DNA of 64,000 nt from Ancylostoma caninum (taxonomy: Eukaryota > Nematoda > Chromadorea > Rhabditida > Ancylostomatidae), in NCBI GenBank assembly GCA_037903475.1, contig JBAJFG010000306.1, positions 250,001-314,000 on the forward strand, written 5' to 3'. The position numbers and the translations under genes are program-made. The notes beneath the pieces were generated by a model. It was not told the origin of the DNA. It did not search any database and worked only from the letters and a program-made list of their open reading frames with translations. Numbering within the stretch: position 1 is the stretch's first letter; every line of letters begins with the position of its first letter. Positions 53,040-63,880 of the stretch are shown here, in pieces.

Positions 53040-53945
53040 CGGCAATTTCATAAAACTGTACTTTGCGCAGTTGTCAGTAATTTTCTTCATGAGATTCTCC
53101 ACAAAACGACTCCAGGACCAACGATTTTTACCAAGAATCCATGAAGAAATTAATTTTTTAAAATCTAAACGGGGAAATTGCGTCCTCTAAAATTTCTCGG
53201 CAATTTTCAGAAAAGGGTGAGTTGCGCAGTTGTCTATCAAACTGCCGACATCTTTGCGCACACAACGGTCATAAAAACAAGTGCCTCTATCTGAAAATGG
53301 CCCAGAAGACAGGCCATGTTTGAAAACGCTTTTCCGCTGAATATCTCTTTCAGTTTGAAAAATCAGGCGTTGCGCAGTTGTCAGCTGCCGAGCACGTGCG
53401 ATCCCGAGTAGAATGGTATATAATACTTGGTACTTCCTTTCATGCTGGGCTGAAAAAGCCCGCCTGAGACAAGTGCCCTGTGTAGCTCAGGGGTGTTAGC
53501 GAGAGAGAACGCAATATGAGAGGGCGCCCGACGCGAGGGTGGGGCGGACGAGGCATCTGTCTCATCCTGGATTCTCCGTCGTGAGTCAACGAAACTACCA
53601 AGAATTATATGTCATTCTGAGTTCAGCTGACGGCTGCGCAACTTTCAATTCCCCCAAATAAAGAAGATATTGTGGTTTTTACGTTTTAGGAGATTTCTCA
53701 GTTATTCTTATCTGCACTTATGTCGCTCCACTATACCCAGTCTAATGTCGCATTGTTATTCCGTCTGACAACTGCGCAACACTTACTTTTTTGAGCTGAA
53801 GATGGTATTCCAGGCCAAAGCTCAGATTTCAGGCAATCTCCCGCCCATATTCTCAACACTTTTCCTCAGCCCATGTTCGAGGACGACACCTGAGCTTCAT
53901 GTTTCCTGACGCTGGAATTTAATCAACAACTGCGCGTTTCATGTA
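53040..53945. mobile_element. Element with repeated subterminal motif TTGCGCAGTTGTC in mirrored halves
   Basis: The left half has the motif at about 53064, 53222 and 53367 on the plus strand. The right half has its complement (CTGCGCAAC / ACAACTGCGCAA / CAACTGCGC) at about 53633, 53763 and 53926. Spacing is about 130-165 bp on each side. The centre holds a tRNA-like A box (TGTAGCTCAGGGGT at 53481) without a B box. The overall arms are not otherwise strongly complementary. This resembles clustered transposase-binding sites of a DNA transposon. Confidence 0.5.
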
Positions 53946-54615
53946 TTTCTTCCTTTCCCGAACAAAAGTGCGACTGTCTGCACCCTTTTGCGATCTAGGG
54001 CTGAGCCCCGGATCTAACTTATCTTCATCGTCGTAGGTGAGGGTTCCCCCCAACGGCGCTACTGCCGGTGATGGTGGGTTGAGACGCGTCTCAGGTATCG
54101 TACCTATGGCTGCAGAGCGGTGCTGCACATACGAGTACGGATCTCCATATGCGGAGCATCCGCTACGGTTATTTCTCACACCGTTCTAAAAAAGTTACCA
54201 CTTGTGGAATGAGTTATTTTCCCAGAAGCGAGGACGCATTTAATCTTTTATCTCGAGGGATATAGCATTTTGAAATTTTATTAAACTTACCTATCTTCTA
54301 CCCTTGATCTTTATTTACACCTCAAAATTTTGAAAAACAGAGGTCAAATCGTAAAAAAAGAAACGAAGGAAGGAGAATCTCCGCAATTTTTCTCCCTCAC
54401 AAATGCCCATCTAGTAGCTGCGATCTGAATACGACTTCCACATATCGCATATATACTTTGCTTGTAAAAAGATTACAAAAGTCCAAAGTCGACGTAATGG
54501 TTGTGACCAGGCCTCCCAGTTCACGAAGAAGGTGAAGCAGTAGCAGCAGGCTCCACTGAAGAAGGGTTAGACTTGTTCAGTCGTTTTGTACTATGTGTTA
54601 ACATACAGAGAATTC
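53946..54615. other. No supported gene
   Basis: A minus-strand frame at 53919-54179 has no recognised domain. Confidence 0.3.
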
Positions 54616-54750
54616 TAAACGGACGCAGTCAAGAGTCAGAACCGCGGCGCGGCTCTCTTGGACAGAGTCGCGGGAGCTCAGCATAGTGTGCGCCTGCGTC
54701 TCTGCCCATGAGAGCCGCGCCGCGATCTCAACTCTTGTCCACGTACGTTT
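54616..54750. repeat. Small foldback element (GCGCGGCTCTC palindrome)
   Basis: ACGGACGCAGTCAAGAGTCA, then CCGCGGCGCGGCTCTC (54617-54656), pairs with GAGAGCCGCGCCGCGATCTC, AACTCTTGTCCACGTACGTT (54708-54750), with a loop of about 50 bp. Confidence 0.7.
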
Positions 54751-55019
54751 GGAGTCTCCTATAAGTCCTTGCGCTTTTTTTTCGGATGCACTTTTCTCCA
54801 CCTATTTTGTATCTTCTGCTACAACTCATACTCTGAAGTCCGCCGCCGGACCAGCAGACGGGAGAACGGGTGTGCCTGACCAGGAAACGGGAGATCTAAA
54901 GTTTGCCTGGCCAGTTTACGGCTGAACCCACGTTTTCAGATGTTCAGATATACGATTCGAAAGCGCTAATCTTCCTCTACAAAAGCGTTGTGAATAGCTT
55001 TTACTAAACGATAGTATGC

Positions 55020-55319
55020 TTGAGTTTTACGCCTGCGAAGTGGAGAAATGAACCAATGAAAAACAGCGCAACCGACAACCACCTATCCTGGCATTCAGTT
55101 AGATCTCGAAAGGCCACCAAAACTAAGCAAGGGACCCCTACTAAGTATGAAAGAGCCGTTTTGCGTGAAATGACTGGTCATCAGCAATTCTCCAAGCTCA
55201 AAGAAGACATATTTGGGCTCAATGAAACCAACCACTTCGACCGAACAGATTTCTTCCGTGAACAGCTGGGAATTGCCTCGGAGAGGTCTTATAGCCTATA
55301 TGAACATTATACTTCTTAA
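55020..55319 (+). CDS. Unrecognised 99-residue open frame
   Basis: An ATG-started frame reading MSFTPAKWRNEPMKNSATD, then KYERAVLREMTGHQQFSKLK, then EDIFGLNETNHFDRTDFFRE. The composition is polar and charged and looks more protein-like than most short frames here. No splice context, domain or neighbour supports it, and it could be a piece of a transposon protein. Confidence 0.2.
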   Translation: MSFTPAKWRNEPMKNSATDNHLSWHSVRSRKATKTKQGTPTKYERAVLREMTGHQQFSKLKEDIFGLNETNHFDRTDFFREQLGIASERSYSLYEHYTS

Positions 55320-55375
55320 AGCTACCAAGCAGCTGATGTAATCCTGCTGAACAGATCGGATCGTAACGGTCTAGT

Positions 55376-55452
55376 CATCTTACCCCATGATAACGTCGGA
55401 GTCCACCCTTGCCAGCATCGCCAAACTAGTTTCGTTATCATGGGGTAAGATG
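55376..55452. repeat. Perfect 20-bp inverted repeat (77-bp hairpin)
   Basis: CATCTTACCCCATGATAACG (55376-55395) and its exact complement (55433-55452) flank 37 bp. GTAACGG outside the left arm also has a looser counterpart (CCGTTAC) right of the right arm. Confidence 0.85.
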
Positions 55453-55824
55453 TTCCGTTACTGACTTCCTTCCGCGTTTATATTCTACAGGGCTTACACG
55501 TTCAAATAGTATCGGATGTTTTCTGGTCCCTGTTGAATATAATGAGAAAAAGGTGTTTTTCCGTAGATTGGCGTTTTTCTTCTTAAGCCTGAAAATAATG
55601 CGATTCAAAATCCTGTCAAATCGCATGATGACAGGATTGTAGAGCGAAAGAAGCGCTTTCAGAAGGTACAGGGGACGTTGTGGAAAAACGACAATGAGTC
55701 GGAAAAAATCGCAGCTGAAAAAAGCGCAAGGACTTATGTTAACACCTAATAATTGTTCACAATGTTCAAACGAACCCTGGTAACCACCGGAATCTTCTAA
55801 CCAGAACGCCTCACGGCAGTGGCC

Positions 55825-56150
55825 GCATTAATTAGTGATGAGAAACCGGAAATATTTTCCCACTATCAACTTTTCTTTACTGCCTCTGAACCCAACTAAA
55901 CGTGCCTTGTGTATATTTTTTGGTTCATTATTGGAAAGGAGAACTGTAAAGAAATCTTTGGAAAACTTCGGGAATGAATGAAGCCAGAGAAAAAGTATTA
56001 TTTGGGTGCTATCCAAAGCTGTCCAAAGAAAAATGACTCATTTCTGGATTGTTTTGAAAGTGACACGACTGACATTTGACACTGTGTTTAATAGTTGCAT
56101 AGGATAGTGCATTTTATCGGTAATACTTTCATACAGTAACATACTACTAA
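55825..56150 (-). repeat. Dispersed repeat, minus copy (inverse of 48915-49275)
   Basis: Complement of the repeat at 48.9 kb, with CCGCATTAATTAGTG at its left end and GTAATACTTTCATACAGTAA at its right end. Confidence 0.75.
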
Positions 56151-57205
56151 CTTCGATCTTCAGACAAACTGTTTAGTTTGCGATATATATGTGTTTATAA
56201 GCAATGTACACGCTCCTAAGGAGTGAAAAGATTTCTACTGTATAGCGAGAAGTTAGGACAGTTGACACACATATTTATCGCAGGAAATTTTTGCCTAAGC
56301 GGAGAGAAAAATTGCCAGGTGATCACCAGGTGACGGCTATCATCCCCCTAAATTGGGAAGTTTGTCTACTTTTCTCCGGAAACGTAATAAATTTAAAAAG
56401 TGACCAGATGTCTGGTAATGGCAGCTTCCACGGATATTTCCGAGAAAAGGTAGAGTAATAGCTTTTGATGAATCTTAAATCTGACTCGGATGAACAGGCC
56501 AGCATGCACTAAAGTAGTAAGAGGGAAAACCTATTGTCGTGAAAACCACAAAGAGGAGTGGTTTAAAGGTAGCACGAGTCGAAATCCTCGACTCGGAGCT
56601 GAGGTGAGAGTCATGGAGTAGGCGCCTTACACATCAGAAATGTGAAACGAACACACACCGTAACGACTTACCTGCAAAAAACGGAGAATCGCTGTCGCGT
56701 GCACGCCTGGTCGGCTAGTGCTTCGGAGGGCCCGACGCGCCAACTAAAGCATTTGAACGCAGGCGCTTGTGATTTGGCGCGACGTTGCCATGTAAAAATT
56801 TTAACCCCAATCAAGATTTCTATAGATTTTTGCAGGTCAGTGAAGTTTTTGTTTGCTTTATTTTTCAGATTACTGCCGCAGCTCTCAAATATGGATGGTG
56901 GATGGGAGCCCCGATTACTTTTGAAAATCATTAGTTCTTGGTAGAATTGCTAGATTAAGCTAGCTCTGAGCTGTAGGCATTTAGTACTGGTACCACTATA
57001 GAGGTTTAGAGGAGAAAAAGTACACCTCACTGGTCCAACACAATAAATTAGTCAGTCATGCAACCAAGTCAAGTCCTAGTTCATCATCTTTTTCTTTTAC
57101 TGCTTAGTCTGTCACAAGTTGCTCTGGTAATTTGCTTCAAGGTTCATCGATATTTTCATTTCCTGGCAATATCTGTACTGATCGGCACACCACTTTTGGT
57201 GTAAA
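56151..57205. other. No supported gene
   Basis: Open frames near 56640-56940 overlap on both strands without domains. Confidence 0.3.
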
Positions 57206-57225
57206 GAATAAATAAATAAATAAAT
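57000..57225 (+). mobile_element. Probable 3' end fragment of a non-LTR element
   Basis: A non-coding tract ending in GTGTAAAGAATAAATAAATA and (AATA)n at 57206-57224, like the tail of the LINE that ends at 61254. Similarity upstream of the tail is weak, so this rests mainly on the tail. Confidence 0.35.
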
Positions 57226-59100
57226 TAATTTGGTTTTCGCTCGCATGATAGATTTACTCTGCTTTAAGGTATTGATTTCTTATTTTGAAGATTAACGTGA
57301 CGCTTTTTACCGCTGTGCGGTGTTCTTACGCGTCTTGCGGCATGAACTGCATGCAATTACTTTCTCATTTGCGCTTTTCTTCAAATTTCGGCAACATGCC
57401 CTGGCATATCACTCCGTGATATGGAAGAGCTGCCCATGAGTGAAAGATTTTGTGATTTATATGGCAGTTAGAGAATTAGCCTGGGTATGCAAGGGGCCGC
57501 TGGAATACTCGTCCGTGCATTTTAACGCGCGGAAAAGAACACCTCGTTTCTCGGCTTTTTCGAGTGTTTCATGCCATTTCATCATCGGATATGAGTTCTA
57601 CACCCCCAAAAACCCCCAAGTCTGTTAAAATTCCAAAGGCGAGGATTTCGACGGGTGCTGCCTTTAACATTCGAGGTCTTCATCACAATAAATCGGAAGA
57701 ACAAAAAAAATAAAGCAAACGAAATCAGTAAATGTCCAGATAATGCTTCAAACGCTGAAGCACTAATGATCTCAAGCACTCAAATTCTTATGCGTGCTAC
57801 ACCTAATGTAATGCTCACTTAACAATAATTTTATGTGACTAGAATCGGTAGGAGCCATTAATAACAGCGAGATGCCTAGTTCCGTACTAAAACACTCAGA
57901 ATCCCTCTTGAGTCCGTTCTTCCAGGGTGCCCTCGAGCAGTGTCAAGACACGTGAAAGAGATTTCCTTGTCATGCCATCTCTCTCTGTGCCTTTTAGTAG
58001 GAAAAACTGGAAATAACAGAAATTTTTCTTCTGCCCTTATTTTCACACAGTCGACGTCGAAATTTTATGCCCACGCTGAGAATGTGTTGTTTCGGAAGCG
58101 GATCAAAGCTTTAAGGATGCTCACTATGGTTTTTAGCTGGCTGAAACCCCGACATTTTTCGATTGTTCTTTTTTCTAATGATCATTCTGTTTTTTTTTCT
58201 TCCATATTTAGAAAGAAAATACAGTAGCAGTACAGCGGTTAAAAACCTGCACCCATCTTCGAAAACTTTCTCTCATCAACACAAAAAATAGACTATCAGT
58301 ATCTCTCGAATCTTCATTCGTTAATGTTTCAAATATTCAATCTCTTAGAGCGATGACAAAGTAGTTTGAGGTTTCCATTAGGTTATATTCACAGTCAGAG
58401 AGGACTGTTTTCTAGAGAAGATGAAAGTGCGTGGTGGTCTCAACTGCCATCGATTTTCTGAGCATTGGTGGCCCACTGTTCTTGGGCCCAGTTGTTTCAA
58501 TGCCGTTGTATGAATGCATTCACATCTGGGATAGTGGACATAAATACGGGAAGCAAATTTCATCATGGGGAAAGACAGCTGCTGCAAAAAGGAACGCGAT
58601 TTCTGACGCTCTGCAACTCGACCGGTAAAGGGGAAACTGGTCCAACCATTTATATCTTGGGAACATTCATTCCATCTGTGCAACTTCCGCATCACCTTAA
58701 ATCTCATCTGGTAAAATTTCTTTGGACAACAGTTCGTGTTATTTCGCAGTATGTACGTATGTATCCTATTGGTGGCAGCATCTGCAGCCCTATTCATGAA
58801 CGTTTCCGAGAAGGATCCAAGCTTTCAGCTAATTTGCGGCGAGTTCTCCGTGCAAACCGTGATATATTACGCTAACCAGATCTTGTTATCGCTGTTTCTG
58901 ATGGGTTGTCTCATGCACAGTTTTGGCCTGAAGAACATGTTCACCTTGGAAATCGGGATAGATCACTACCTATCCGGGAGCGTTCATGAATCTCGCTACT
59001 GGGAGCACTAGCGTGTCATGTGTCGGCACCCTCACCTAGCCTCGATAACAGCATTGCTTTCCACAGGTTAGCAGTTTGTCGGGAAACTTCTGAATTGTCA
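57226..59100. other. No confident gene; possible 5' part of the LINE
   Basis: Short frames at 58431-58628 and 58736-59011 contain hydrophobic stretches (for example LLVAASAALFMNVSE) but no recognisable family or splice signals. Part of this may be the LINE's ORF1 or 5' UTR region in decayed form. Confidence 0.3.
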
Positions 59101-59101
59101 T

Positions 59102-61046
59102 GGGCAAAAGTGTAAAAATATTAAATGTATGCTAACGAATGTAAGATCACTTGTAAAGAATTGTAATTCTTTGGTTTTAAATCTGTGTATCAATGAATAT
59201 GACATGATCTTTTCAACTGAGACTTGGCTCAGCCAGCAAAATGAGTTAGGTCTTCTACCGGGTGTCGTCAGTAGCCATTATACTGGTATAAGATGTGATA
59301 GAATTAACAGAAAAGGAGGCGGAGTCATCCTACTGCTTAAGAAACATTTTTCTTATAACTTAGTCTTTCAAGAATCTGTGAAGGACTCTTATGAGCTTTT
59401 AATATGTGACATAATGCTTTCCTCAGATTCGTTTCGACTTATTCTCGTATATAGAGCTCCTAACTGCACTGTATCTGGTTCAAATCAGTTAGTCAAAGTC
59501 ATTAGTGACTTCTGTGCAGTCAATTTCCCGAGTCTTGTCCTGGGAGACTTCAACCTTCCTGACCTTATGTCCCAAAACATTGGTTCTATCTCAAGAACTT
59601 TCCATGATACTTTTGGTGCTCACGACTTGCATCAAATGGTAACGAAACCAACTAGGGAGAATTCGATCTTAGACCTAGTGTTGTGCAATAGACCTAAGTT
59701 CGTTCATACTATTAATATAGGACCACCCATTGGTAATAGCGATCATGCTACGATTTCTTTCGAATTGGGAATAAAAATTGGGCATTTAAATACATTATGG
59801 ATGAAAGATTACAATTCTGCTGACTATAATAGAATTAGAGAATATCTTTCGAATATAGACTGGATAGGCATCTTCAAAAATGGTGGTACAGTTGATGAAA
59901 TATATGAAACGTTTCTTGCTATACTGCACCACGCCATAGAACTATTTGTACCCACTCGAAAAGTCGAGGTCGGTTTGAAAAATCTTCCTGAATATCTCAG
60001 AAGGATGAGCTACCATAAGTCACACTTGTGGGCTAAAGCTTGTTCCACCGGTGACAATACGACCTGGGCTCAATATGAATCGCTAAGTAAAAAACTAGAT
60101 AAGGCTCTCTATCGATATAATATCTACTTGGAACGAAAGATTATCGAATCCAAGGATAAGACCGCTTTTTACAGATATATAAATTCCCGTAGTGAGCACG
60201 ACAACCACATCCCAAACCTATTAAATGAAATAGGTGACCTGGTCTATTCAGATGTTGCAAAGGCAAACCTACTAGCAACCGAATTCCAGAAAATGTATAA
60301 CAAATCTGAAGGTGGATCTTCCGTTCCATTACGAACGAGTAGTTCTTCTATGGGCCCTCCTCAGATGAAGCCTTCGTTGTGGTTTCACAGAGAGGAAATC
60401 GCAGATATTCTAAGCAAATGGCCTAGATCCACGTCCACGACCCCTGATCTCATTCCCACCAAGTTCATTAAAAATCTTGTTGACTGCTTAGCATACCCTC
60501 TAGAACACATCTTCAATTTGAGCTATATTAAGGCCGAGGTCCCTTCAAGGTGGAAACATGCTTTTATCACACCCATCTCCAAGAAACCGCCACTGAATGA
60601 TCCTAAAAACTACAGACCTGTGAGTATAACCTCACTTTTTGCAAGAACATTTGAAAAAATTGTGAAGAAACATGTATTGGAACATATTGAGAAGAATAAT
60701 ATTATCTCGGACAATCAATATGGTTTCCTTAAAGGTAGATCTGTTGAAACAGCAGTACTTACTTCCATGAACGACTGATCGAAAGCCATTGAATCCAAAA
60801 AACAAACAGATGTGATATTTTTTGATTTCTCGAAAGCTCTTGATAAAGTCCCAACAGATAAGCTGCTATACAAAATGGAACTGATCGGTATTCACCCAAT
60901 GATAATGAATTGGATACGTGATTTCCTTACTGGTAGAACTTACCAAGTACGTGTAAGAGATCAGTATTCTGAGGTTTTCTCAGCTTACAGCGGCGTCACA
61001 AGGTCACAGGCTAGGTCGAGGTTCTTCACTTATAGAGGTGTAAATT
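59102..61046 (+). pseudogene. CR1/Jockey-type LINE ORF2, endonuclease-RT, truncated
   Basis: The frame is open from upstream of the ATG at 59129 to TGA at 60776-60778. It starts with an AP-endonuclease domain: TNVRSL, ETWLSQ (Glu), VYRAPN, LGDFNLPDL and SDHATIS (about residues 1-215). The reverse transcriptase follows: PISKKPPLNDPKNYRPVS, YGFLKGRSVETAV. After the in-frame TGA, which probably replaces a Trp codon, the same frame continues FFDFSKALDKVPTDKLLY and WIRDFLTGRTYQVRV (RT motif with the first catalytic Asp). A frameshift near 60995 destroys the QGxxLGP motif. The YADD box, thumb and C-terminus are missing, so about the last third was deleted and the element is inactive. The domain order fits CR1/Jockey-clade LINEs, which nick the target and prime cDNA there. 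Confidence 0.88.
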
Positions 61047-61254
61047 AGTTCAACTTGTTGCTAGCTAAAAATGAGCATTTGATTGAATTGTCTTTGCAAG
61101 CTTTCAGAAAGCTTGTCAGGAGAACTTGTTTGAAACCATTGAATGTATGAACATGTTGATGTCGTTTCATATGTTGATGATAACTGATATGTTATTGTCC
61201 TTATTTACGTGTGGCTTAGCCCGCGTCTCCAAATAAATAAATAAATAAATAAAT
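61047..61254 (+). mobile_element. LINE 3' UTR and (AATA)n tail
   Basis: About 180 bp of non-coding sequence ending GGCTTAGCCCGCGTCTCC, then (AAAT)n at 61231-61254. A simple-repeat tail instead of plain poly(A) is common in nematode and CR1-group LINEs. Confidence 0.7.
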
Positions 61255-61256
61255 GT

Positions 61257-61337
61257 GATCTCGTCACCTAGAATTCGTAAATTTTGGTTTGGTCCACAGC
61301 GACAAGACAAAATTTACGAATTCTAGGTGACGAGATC
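61257..61337. repeat. Perfect 30-bp inverted repeat hairpin directly after the LINE tail
   Basis: GATCTCGTCACCTAGAATTC and 10 further bases (61257-61286) are exactly complementary to 61308-61337 around a 21-bp loop. It begins two bases after the LINE tail. Confidence 0.92.
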
Positions 61338-62795
61338 CGCTCATGTCTAATCTGATTCGCTTTTGGATGGCTTTTGCGGTGAATCCTATCAGAGCAAAAA
61401 TGAAAGGTGAAACCAATCAGTACGATAACTGGGCGCCAGGAACATAACCAACCAGAATATTCCACATTCAGCAGAAAGCCCAATAGCATCTACTCCCAGT
61501 TACTATTATTTTCCCCTCAGTTGCTGTCATCCTTTCTCCAATGCTGCTAGAGGGTGGAAGGCTCGTGCAGCAACTGGGGAGAGGATGGCACCGATTGATA
61601 AGAGATGTCACTAGCCTTTTTGCTCGACGTACTCCGCAGTTCGGGCTGCATTCCTGTAGCACATTTATCGAAGCAAATCTAGAGAAAAAAATCATCAAAC
61701 ATCAAGTTGCGAGGCCAATGAGCAGTGGATACTGTAGTTATTAGCTTCGGTTCGGTCGTGACAGTACGAACATAACGCGTCATAAAGAGCTCAGTGTTCT
61801 ACGACCGTAACATCGAGTTCAAAGCCGTCATTTTTTGTTCGAAAATAGGCCGCAGCCTGCTACATAGCATAAGAGCACGAAACAACAGATATTAATGATT
61901 GGCTGTGGAGGGCAGCACTCACGGAAAGTTCTATCTCTGAGATTGTAGCAAAATATTAGATTTTTGACTATGAGGAGTACGGATGAAGTGTCTAATTTCG
62001 CCAAATATTGGTAGGCTAGAGCTTCGCGGTCGAGTTACACGTATGGGATTGAACAAAAAAGTCGATAACGCTGCCACCATTGCCACATATTTTCTTTGCG
62101 CCATCGGATATTTGGCTAGCAAAGCAGCGTCGTTGGAACAGAAAGAGCACAGAGAGAAAGAAAATATTGGAATGTCCATCATAAAGACAGAACTAGGAAA
62201 AAGAACAAAACCATATGGTAATTTTAAAAACTAAATTATTTAGAAACATGTAATATTTAAGAAATTGGATGTTCTGAGTGAGAAAAAGGGATTGTAGAGA
62301 TTAATATCAAGTCGATACGAACTGAACGGAGGAAACATTTGCATAGAAATGTACTCCTTGTCGAAATGAGTAAAGAAAACGACGTTAATGTGGAAGACTG
62401 CCACTCGAAACCATTGCCCAATCAGCTGATAGATCCTATTTTTCGCGCTCCAAGGATGATTTTGGAGCGCGGTAATAGCATGAGAACTCGTAAAACTTAC
62501 TGCCCTCTGATCCTGATGATCCAGGTATTACCTCTTATTACTGTTATTCGTGATAGGAAAAGTTATAACTGGTACTCTTATTGCAAAATTGACCCCACAA
62601 TCGATTGTATTACGATTGGATCAAGACCTAAGAAGCGAAAACTTCGGTGGATGCTGCCTTTAACGTTCTTGGAATGGACATGAGCAGGGACGAGCGGGCG
62701 TCCGACTTGCGAAACTTCCGACATTCTGGATTTTTTCGGGCTTTGACGTCCGAGTTCCTATTTCCGAAATTTCAAATCGGGCTCATCCCTGAACA
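61338..62795. other. No supported gene
   Basis: Frames at 61983-62234 and 62339-62683 lack recognised domains. CGGTGGATGCTGCCTTTAAC near 62646 echoes GGGTGCTGCCTTTAACATTC near 57653, a short dispersed similarity. Confidence 0.3.
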
Positions 62796-62855
62796 TACAG
62801 TACTGACCAAAAAGATATCACCTTTTGAACTTCTGTTCATAACTTCCCTCTGAGT
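62796..62855 (+). mobile_element. Tc1-type terminal inverted repeat (single end)
   Basis: TACAGTACTGACCAAAAAGA, then TATCACCTTTTGAACTTC, closely resembles the C. elegans Tc1 end (TACAGTGCTGGCCAAAAAG...). The orientation puts the element to the right. No matching right end was found before 64000, so the element is truncated or its other end lies beyond the window. Confidence 0.6.
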
Positions 62856-63680
62856 GAAGGTTGAGATTTCTAGTTTTAGGAGATAATGCAGCTACTCACT
62901 GTTAATAGAGCTACTAGGATTCTCATTGTGCCTGAAAATTTTTATAAGAAAAATTTTCCACCAAAATGGTCAAAATCCTTGATTTTGCACTACTCACATT
63001 CAACTACTATGCTCTAGCGTGAACAAAGAAAGAGTGCTTGTACCGGTGTTCGCTGGATGCCGAACCGTTCCAGATGTTCTAACCAGACACACGGTCACCT
63101 GCGGTGCACTTCACGATTTTCAAACTTTGCTTCTTTATTTTGGAGTAGAATAAAACTATGATGAGGGGGATGTTATCGGTAATTGTTTAATGAAAATTCC
63201 ACCATTGGAAGTCACATAGTAAGTCGAATAATATACAGATACAGATATAGATATACATTCTTATTTTTCATTCATCCAACTTTGGGAACCACCAGTGTTC
63301 AATTTACGGTGAATTTGAGTGCGAGCTGACACAATGACCTTCCGCGACAACTTCGTTCATTTTATAAGTCATCATTATGCACTGTTAGCTCGTTGAATGA
63401 GTTGCCTCGTTTCTGTGATTTGTTTGCATTCCTTCCCTACTGTGGTGCTTAGCCATGTGTTTTTTGTCGTTCGAAGGTGCTTCTATTCCTCTACAAGAAC
63501 ATTCTCATAATTTTTCGGGAAGCCTAGTTTTACGTATGTAAATTTAGGGAGTTGGAAATAAAAATACCAGATGGCAGGAAAAAACTACTTTCAACGCTTG
63601 CTTTATTTCTTTCACCGTGGAGGAAAACCGAGTGGAAACTTGAGCGTCCTGTACCAAGAACTTCAAACTTGCCAAGACGA
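62856..63680. other. No supported gene
   Basis: AT-rich, with no transposase reading frame, which argues against an intact Tc1. Confidence 0.35.
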
Positions 63681-63684
63681 TAGT

Positions 63685-63880
63685 CATCCAGGGTTAAGCA
63701 TAGACCGGCGACGTCGCCGCGCTATCGGCGAGAGGAACTTGCACACTTTTTTGACGCGATGGCGCGCAGCGGCCAAGGTGGTGGTGTCTGTCACCAGGGA
63801 CAAGTTTTCCACTCACCGCATGTTGCCGTCGTGACGCCACTGCGTGACAGCGAAAGTGTGAAAGCCCCGTTACAGGTAAC
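63685..63880. repeat. GC-rich dispersed repeat related to 36.9-37.1 kb
   Basis: GGTTAAGCATAGACCGGCGA, then CGTCGCCGCG (about 63693-63721), is the inverse of CGACGTCGCCGGCCTATGCT (37100-37119). GAAAGTGTGAAAGCCCCGTT near 63851 may be its other edge. Short frames here are compositional. Confidence 0.55.

Noticed and set aside
53478..53560. tRNA gene starting TGTAGCTCAGGGGT
   Set aside because: No B box or 3' acceptor stem follows.
58431..59011. Small membrane protein just upstream of the LINE
   Set aside because: Hydrophobic runs exist but the frames conflict with each other and have no start context or family match.
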